Shown: one piece after another, positions 62,413 through 64,000 of the stretch | How positions within the stretch are numbered: the first letter of the stretch is position 1 | Layout: each line of letters starts with the position of its first letter | Assembly (NCBI GenBank): GCA_937902985.1 | Contig: CALFNG010000255.1 | Location: 38,060-102,059, forward strand | DNA length: 64,000 nt | Reading direction: 5' to 3' | Source of the DNA: an uncultured Myxococcales bacterium | Lineage (GTDB): Bacteria; Myxococcota_A; Polyangia; Polyangiales; Polyangiaceae | Notes under the pieces: model-generated | Database searches by the model: none | Told to the model about the DNA's origin: nothing | The model's input: the letters and a program-made list of their open reading frames with translations, nothing else | Made by a program: the position numbers and the translations under genes

Positions 62413-63930
62413 ATGGCGGATACACCGAAGAGAACGCGGCGCGCGAACCTCGTCTGTGGCGCGGTGGCAGCTTCCCTCTTCTTCGCCGCGAGCGGTGCGC
62501 CCGCAGAAGTGAGCGAGCCGTCGGAGCACCCCGACGCGTCGTTCGATTTCATGAATCTGCTGGCCCACCACGGCTTGCACGATCTCGACGATGAGCTGTG
62601 GAATGCCTACGGCCAGCTGACGGGCATCACGCAGCTGAAGCTTCCGTTCTCGCAGGCCTACGGCCAGTTCCACGGGAGCAACCATTCGCTGTCTCCGGAC
62701 GAAGAGTCTTCTTTCACCGGCACGGCGACTTTCTATTTCGGTCTCGGGCTCTGGCCTGGCGGCGAGGCCTATATCGTGCCCGAGGTCATTGCCGAGCGAC
62801 CGCTCTCCGGGCTAGCCGGCCTCGGGAGCGCGATTCAGAACTTCGAGCTCCAGAAGACGGGTGGCGAGGCGCCCGCGCCGTACCTGTCGCGGGTGTACTT
62901 GCGCCAGACCATCGGGTTCGGCGGCGGCACCGTCGACAAGGACTCGGACCCGATGCAGCTCGGACGAAAATACGACAAGCGCCGCCTCGTGCTCACGGCG
63001 GGAAACTTCAGCGGCCTCGATTTCTTCGACAAGAACACCTACGCGGGTGACCTCCGCCAGCAGTTCTTCAACATGGCGTTCTTGACGTATGCCGCCTACG
63101 ACTTCGCGGCCGATGCGCGCGGATATGCGTGGGGCGCGATGGCCGAGCTCTACTGGGACGACTGGGCTTTTCGCGTCGGTCGATTGACGCCCCCGCATGA
63201 TCCCAACCAGCTGCCGATCGACTTCCAGATCACCAAATATTACGGCGACCAGGCCGAGATCGAGCATCAACATCGTCTCTTGAGGCGTCCGGGAGCCGTG
63301 CGCGTTCTCGGCTATCGCAACCGGGAGAACATGGGCCGATTCGACGACGCCATCGCCGCGCTGGCCGCCAATCCGGCCGACAACACGACGAATTGCCCGG
63401 CGGATTCCGACACATCGTTCCGTTACGAGAACCCAGACGGGTCCTCTGTCTCGACGAACGCGTCGGCCCCCGATTTATGTTTCGTACGGAAGCCAAACCT
63501 CAAGCTCGGAATCGGCATCAACCTCGAGCAAGAGATCGTCGACGATCTCGGCGTGTTCTTTCGCGGCATGTATTCCGACGGCCAGACGGAGGTGTACTCG
63601 TTCACGTCGACCGATCGGTCGATCTCCCTCGGCGTCATGGGCAGGGGCACCGTGTGGCACCGCGGGGTCGACCGGGCGGGCATCGGCTACGGCGAGGGCT
63701 GGATCTCGAAGGCGCACGCGGAGTACCTCGGCCTCGGCGGCATCGACGGCTTCATCGGCGACGGGAAGATCAATCAGGCGGCCGAGCACGTCTTCGAGGT
63801 CTTCTACAGCCTGAACATCGCGAGCCCCCTCTGGGTGTCGCTCGACTACCAGCACATCTGGAACCCGGCCTACAACGCGGACCGCGGCCCGGTCGACATC
63901 TTCGGGGCGAGGCTCCATGCAGAATTCTAG
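62413..63930 (+). CDS. OprB-like carbohydrate porin
   Basis: The 505-residue product has a signal peptide (AVAASLFFAASGAPA) and outer-membrane barrel strands typical of the carbohydrate-selective OprB family. Visible features are QLTGITQLKLPF, FTGTATFYFGLGLWPGGEAY, RVYLRQTIGFGGG and LVLTAGNFSGLDFFDKNTYA. It ends HIWNPAYNADRGPVDIFGAR and LHAEF, with a terminal Phe as in barrel proteins. The ATG at 62413 has no strong ribosome-binding site but directly precedes the signal peptide. Confidence 0.88.
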   Translation: MADTPKRTRRANLVCGAVAASLFFAASGAPAEVSEPSEHPDASFDFMNLLAHHGLHDLDDELWNAYGQLTGITQLKLPFSQAYGQFHGSNHSLSPDEESSFTGTATFYFGLGLWPGGEAYIVPEVIAERPLSGLAGLGSAIQNFELQKTGGEAPAPYLSRVYLRQTIGFGGGTVDKDSDPMQLGRKYDKRRLVLTAGNFSGLDFFDKNTYAGDLRQQFFNMAFLTYAAYDFAADARGYAWGAMAELYWDDWAFRVGRLTPPHDPNQLPIDFQITKYYGDQAEIEHQHRLLRRPGAVRVLGYRNRENMGRFDDAIAALAANPADNTTNCPADSDTSFRYENPDGSSVSTNASAPDLCFVRKPNLKLGIGINLEQEIVDDLGVFFRGMYSDGQTEVYSFTSTDRSISLGVMGRGTVWHRGVDRAGIGYGEGWISKAHAEYLGLGGIDGFIGDGKINQAAEHVFEVFYSLNIASPLWVSLDYQHIWNPAYNADRGPVDIFGARLHAEF

Positions 63931-64000
63931 GCGAGAGCGAGCGGCGGCGTCGTGGAACGGGCCCGTCTCGGCGCTCGCGGTGCTCGCCGGACGGGAAGTC
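63917..64000 (+). CDS. Possible next gene, cut by the window end
   Basis: An ATG at 63917 overlaps the porin stop by 14 bp and stays open to the window end: MQNSRRERAAASWNGPVSAL and on. A basic start then a hydrophobic turn (ALAVLA) could be a signal anchor. Only 28 codons are visible, so product and reality are uncertain. Confidence 0.35.
   Translation, partial: MQNSRRERAAASWNGPVSALAVLAGREV

Overview
The window looks like a chromosomal segment of a GC-rich, Gram-negative myxobacterium, probably Polyangiales. The reasons are very high GC with strong third-position bias, many lipoproteins with Asp/Ala/Gly-rich linkers, a Ser/Thr kinase set beside TPR and PEGA-type proteins, several sigma-54 activators, MYXO-CTERM-like tails, Myxococcus-type Cys-rich repeats and an exosortase-H locus. 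I see no rRNA, tRNA, CRISPR array, prophage or intact insertion sequence. The species assignment is inference.

Layout. (1) 48-12667, plus strand: two surface lipoproteins, then a tightly packed signalling operon (cyclic-nucleotide-binding protein, TPR protein, Ser/Thr kinase, TPR/PEGA-like protein, binding-protein-like lipoprotein). (2) 12678-16266, minus: small cytochrome c with a MYXO-CTERM-like tail, a porin with a haem motif, YceI, and a sigma-54 activator. (3) 16946-19542, plus: membrane histidine kinase and NtrC-type regulator. (4) 19539-25208, minus: three proteins ending in a shared cysteine-rich domain. (5) 25531-33580, plus: giant multihaem lipoprotein, signal peptidase I, a small membrane protein and a PstS-like Cys-rich protein. 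(6) 33702-38154: a fourth Cys-rich-domain protein, a second PstS-like gene, a third PstS-like copy wrecked next to an ISAzo13-type transposase remnant, and a truncated toxin-antitoxin pair. (7) 38151-43815: an anchored small protein, an RCC1-repeat lipoprotein, a triple DsbA-like protein, a 44-bp-period hairpin array and a decayed S23-type element between inverted repeats. (8) 43815-51275, minus: a TPR membrane protein, four more Cys-rich-domain genes (one frameshifted) and an exosortase substrate. (9) 51510-55743: exosortase H, its membrane partner, a second substrate and a matrixin-type metalloprotease fusion. (10) 55843-64000, housekeeping: TetR and a desaturase, CysD/CysN, an RNA-binding protein, an HU-like protein and an OprB-like porin.

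Main candidate for an undescribed system. Eight genes (nine domain copies) carry the same C-terminal domain of about 130 residues, with a CLxCA...GCLDPAQLGG start, a TPCLCGxTD centre and a GAGQANALVQC...C end. It is attached to transmembrane helices, lipobox signals, Ig-like modules, Asp/Thr/Gly linkers or a disulfide-rich stalk. The same window encodes a membrane-anchored protein with three CPFC thioredoxin folds that could serve their folding. Two divergent promoters (gene pairs 22491/25531 and 33702/34740) and the region upstream of the histidine kinase each carry a pair of 13-bp palindromes spaced exactly 20 bp. This suggests a regulon run by the local two-component sigma-54 system. That link is inference; the domain family and the site pairs can be seen directly.
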